Origin: an uncultured Paracoccus sp.
GTDB taxonomy: Bacteria; Pseudomonadota; Alphaproteobacteria; Rhodobacterales; Rhodobacteraceae
NCBI GenBank assembly: GCA_937859005.1
Contig: CALLYR010000084.1
Coordinates: 1 to 8,844 of the forward strand
Length of the DNA stretch: 8,844 nucleotides
Reading direction: 5' to 3'
A program made the translations under genes and the position numbers. Below the pieces are notes generated by a model, which did not search any database, was not told the origin of the DNA, and saw only the letters and a list, made by a program, of their open reading frames with translations. Each line of letters begins with the position of its first letter. Positions within the stretch are counted from its first letter, which is position 1. Positions 7,078 to 8,844 of this stretch are shown here, one piece after another.

Positions 7078-7251
7078 GACGGCGCCCCTTCTTCCGCGGC
7101 ACCCCGGATTGCGCGATCCTGCGAAAATGTTTCCGAAGGCAGCGGTTTTGAAATACACTTTCCGCAGGAACAGTTTTCTTCCGCTCCCTGCCTGACGCAA
7201 GCCCTGTTTCCACCACGTCGATTTTCCGCCCCCTGTTCAAGGATGGCCAGA
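7078..7251. promoter_or_regulatory. Divergent promoter region between the kinase gene and clpV
   Basis: The two transcription units diverge from this 174-nt gap, so promoters for both the kinase-tss operon (leftward) and clpV (rightward) should lie here. Its centre (about 7120-7185) is clearly A/T-richer than the flanking genes. On the plus strand TACACT at 7154-7159 fits a relaxed -10 element (TAnAnT), with TTCCGA at 7131-7136 as a poor -35. A perfect palindrome TTCC-GCA-GGAA occupies 7160-7170 and could be an operator. The individual promoter elements are weak matches; the call rests mainly on the divergent arrangement and base composition. Confidence 0.5.
7160..7170. promoter_or_regulatory. 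Short palindrome TTCC-GCA-GGAA, possible operator
   Basis: An 11-bp inverted repeat with two perfect 4-bp arms and a 3-bp centre sits in the middle of the A/T-rich part of the divergent gap, just downstream of a possible clpV -10 element. Its location would let one regulator control both divergent units. The arms are short enough to occur by chance and I do not recognise a specific regulator for it. Confidence 0.2.
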
Positions 7252-8844
7252 ATGACGACCGTGACACCTCGCCCTGTCCCCCAAGGTTCGCGGGAAACCG
7301 TCAAGCGCAAGGAACTGGTCGGGCGTCTGGACCCGCTTTGTCTGCGCGCCTTTTCCGATGCGGCGCAGAATGCCAAGTCCCGAGGCAATCCCTATGTGGA
7401 ACTGGCCCATTTCATCGCCGCCCTGACGGACCGGCAGGATTCGGATCTGGCCCTGATCGGGGCCGCGGCGGGCGTGGATGCGGCGCGGCTGGAGGGCGAT
7501 CTTGCCCGCGCGCTGGACGGGCTGCCGCGCGGCGCAAGCGCGGTTGAGGAGTTTTCCGACCACATCTTCCACGCGATTCAGGAAGGCTGGACGCGTGCAT
7601 CTCTGGAACACGGCACGGACCGGGTGCGGTCGGGCGACATTCTGATCGCCTGCCTCAAGACCCCGGTGCTGGAGGGGCTGCTGCTGCGCATCAGCCCGGA
7701 ATTCGGCCGTATCGACCCCGACCGCATGGCACCGGACCTGCCCGGCATCATGGCGGCATCAAGCGAGGCCGAAGCCGCCCCCGCCGTCCCGGCCGGGCCC
7801 GCGCAGGCGCGGCCGGCCGGAGGGGCGCTGGCGAAATATGCGACCAACCTGACCGAGCGGGCACGGGCCGGCAGGATCGACCCGGTGGTCGGCCGCGACC
7901 CGGAAATCCGCCAGATCATCGACATCCTGATGCGCCGCCGGCAGAACAACCCGATCCTGACCGCCGTGGTCGAGGGCTTTGCCCAGCGGCTGGCGCAGGG
8001 CGACGTGCCGCCGCAGCTTGCCTCGGTCGATCTGTGGCTGCTGGACATCGGGCTGATGCAGGCCGGGGCCAGCGTCAAGGGCGAGTTCGAAAAGCGTCTG
8101 AAGGCCGTGATCGACGAGGTCCAGTCCTCGGTCAGGCCGGTTATCCTGTTCATCGACGAGGCCCATACCCTGATGGGCGCGGGCGGGCCGGCGGGCACGG
8201 GCGATGCGGCGAACCTGCTGAAACCGGCGCTGGCGCGGGGCGAATTGCGTACCGTCGCCGCCACCACATGGTCCGAATACAAGCAGCACATCGAAAAGGA
8301 CCCGGCGCTGACTCGCCGGTTCCAGGTAATCAGGATCGAGGAGCCCTCGGAAGCCGCCGCCGTCGAGATGCTGCGCGGCGTGGCAAGCGTGCTGGAAGCC
8401 CATCACCGCGTCGAGATTCTTGACGAGGCGATCGGCGCGGCGGTGTCGCTGTCCCATCGCTATATCCCGGCGCGGCAGTTGCCGGACAAGGCGATCAGCC
8501 TGCTGGATACCGCCTGCGCCCGCGTCGCCGTCAGCCAGCACGCCACCCCGGCCGAACTGGAGGATCTGCAACGCCGCCTGCAGGCGCTGGAGGTCGAGGC
8601 CGGCATCATCGCCCGCGAGGCCGCCATCGGCATCGACACGGCGAAACGGCAGGAGGCCAACGACGCCGCCCGCGCCGCCGCCGAGGCCGAGCGCGCCGCC
8701 GCGCTGGAGCGGTGGGAGGCGGAAAAGGCGCTGGTCGCGGAGATCCTGCAATTGCGGGCCGAACTGCGCGGCGGGGGCGTGGCGCTGGACACGGCCGCCC
8801 GAGACGAGGGCGAGGACAAGACAGCCCAAGGTGCGGATGATGCG
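7252..8844 (+). CDS. clpV: ClpV (TssH) AAA+ unfoldase, N-terminal 531 residues, with the first Walker A motif missing
   Basis: ClpV disassembles contracted TssB/TssC sheath using ATP. The N-domain (about residues 10-150) includes KELVGRLDPLCLRAFSDAA and RGNPYVELAHFIAAL. An Ala/Pro linker (about 168-192) leads to the first AAA+ domain: YATNLTERARAGRIDPVVGRD, MRRRQNNPILT (227-237), ClpV-type pore loop AGASVKGEFEKRLK (271-284), Walker B ILFIDEAHT (298-306), AANLLKPALARGELRT (319-334), sensor-1 region AATTWSEY and arginines 355-356. HRYIPARQLPDKAISLLDTACARVA (403-427) and the coiled-coil middle domain follow. Between T237 and A238 the usual eight-residue GEAGVGKT-type P-loop is absent, although the frame stays open and both flanks are conserved. 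Domain 1 should therefore be unable to bind ATP normally. The second ATPase domain lies beyond the window. The start at 7252 has AGGA eight bases upstream; an ATG at 7243 is an in-frame alternative but overlaps that site. Confidence 0.95.
   Translation, partial: MTTVTPRPVPQGSRETVKRKELVGRLDPLCLRAFSDAAQNAKSRGNPYVELAHFIAALTDRQDSDLALIGAAAGVDAARLEGDLARALDGLPRGASAVEEFSDHIFHAIQEGWTRASLEHGTDRVRSGDILIACLKTPVLEGLLLRISPEFGRIDPDRMAPDLPGIMAASSEAEAAPAVPAGPAQARPAGGALAKYATNLTERARAGRIDPVVGRDPEIRQIIDILMRRRQNNPILTAVVEGFAQRLAQGDVPPQLASVDLWLLDIGLMQAGASVKGEFEKRLKAVIDEVQSSVRPVILFIDEAHTLMGAGGPAGTGDAANLLKPALARGELRTVAATTWSEYKQHIEKDPALTRRFQVIRIEEPSEAAAVEMLRGVASVLEAHHRVEILDEAIGAAVSLSHRYIPARQLPDKAISLLDTACARVAVSQHATPAELEDLQRRLQALEVEAGIIAREAAIGIDTAKRQEANDAARAAAEAERAAALERWEAEKALVAEILQLRAELRGGGVALDTAARDEGEDKTAQGADDA

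Noticed and set aside
7097..7113. Possible sigma-54 promoter: CGGCAC then TTGCG in the divergent gap, on the plus strand
   Set aside because: The spacer between GGCAC and TTGC is six bases instead of five, so the invariant GG and GC are one base too far apart, and spacing is strict for sigma-54. Only 140 bases separate it from the clpV start, so it deserves only a note.
7078..7200. Longer kinase starting at 7200 (41 extra residues)
   Set aside because: The extra segment reads as a mixture of basic and Cys/Gly residues without domain character and covers the A/T-rich promoter-like region. The ATG at 7077 has AAGGGG at good distance and precedes the kinase fold directly.
7243..7251. Alternative clpV start at 7243 (three extra residues)
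   Set aside because: The ATG at 7243 overlaps the AGGA that best serves the ATG at 7252, and it has no good ribosome binding site of its own.
8176..8205. Glycine-rich GAGGPAGTGD (ClpV residues 309-318) as a substitute P-loop
   Set aside because: It lacks the GK-T/S ending and lies at the place where ClpV normally has a Gly-rich loop after Walker B, before the AANLLKPAL segment.
7921..8280. Frameshift or sequencing slip as the reason for the missing ClpV P-loop
   Set aside because: Translation in the same frame matches ClpV on both sides of the junction without stops or scrambled residues, so a whole 24-nt in-frame absence is the only fit, not a one- or two-base error.

Overview
The window is a near-complete piece of a type VI secretion system (T6SS) locus from a high-GC alphaproteobacterium. 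Protein style and codon use (strong G/C at third positions) suggest Rhodobacterales, perhaps a Paracoccus relative; that placement is an impression, not a measured result. Every convincing gene belongs to the T6SS and almost all of the sequence is coding. The gene order tssA-tssB-tssC-hcp-tssE-tssF matches widespread T6SS core operons.

Layout. Positions 1-7077 are transcribed leftward (minus strand). In transcription order they hold a membrane-anchored Ser/Thr kinase of the PpkA/ImpN kind (7077-4963), tssA (4851-3742), tssB (3684-3145), tssC (3141-1627), hcp/tssD (1508-1017), tssE (994-248) and the first 82 codons of tssF (248-1, cut by the window edge). Most junctions are tight: 3 nt between tssB and tssC, 22 nt between hcp and tssE, and a one-base stop/start overlap between tssE and tssF. 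Two larger gaps of about 110-120 nt lie before tssA and before hcp, each with a small inverted repeat near the ribosome binding site of the next gene. A 174-nt AT-richer gap (7078-7251) separates the kinase from clpV/tssH, which runs rightward from 7252 and leaves the window open after 531 codons.

How the parts work together. TssB and TssC form the contractile sheath around an Hcp tube. TssE and TssF are baseplate parts, and TssA primes and caps sheath assembly. ClpV is the AAA+ unfoldase that recycles contracted sheath through the N-terminal helix of TssC. The kinase is a likely post-translational switch for firing. The membrane complex (TssJLM), TssK, TssG, VgrG, FHA protein, phosphatase and effectors are not in this window.

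Main observation. ClpV has lost the Walker A (P-loop) motif of its first ATPase domain. The sequence reads PILT directly into AVVEGFA, where family members have an eight-residue GEAGVGKT-type loop between these segments. The frame is kept and the rest of the visible protein, including Walker B, sensor 1 and the arginine-finger region, looks normal. This is either a real, precise 24-nt in-frame deletion that disables nucleotide binding in domain 1, or an alteration of the sequence. I saw no non-T6SS novel system.
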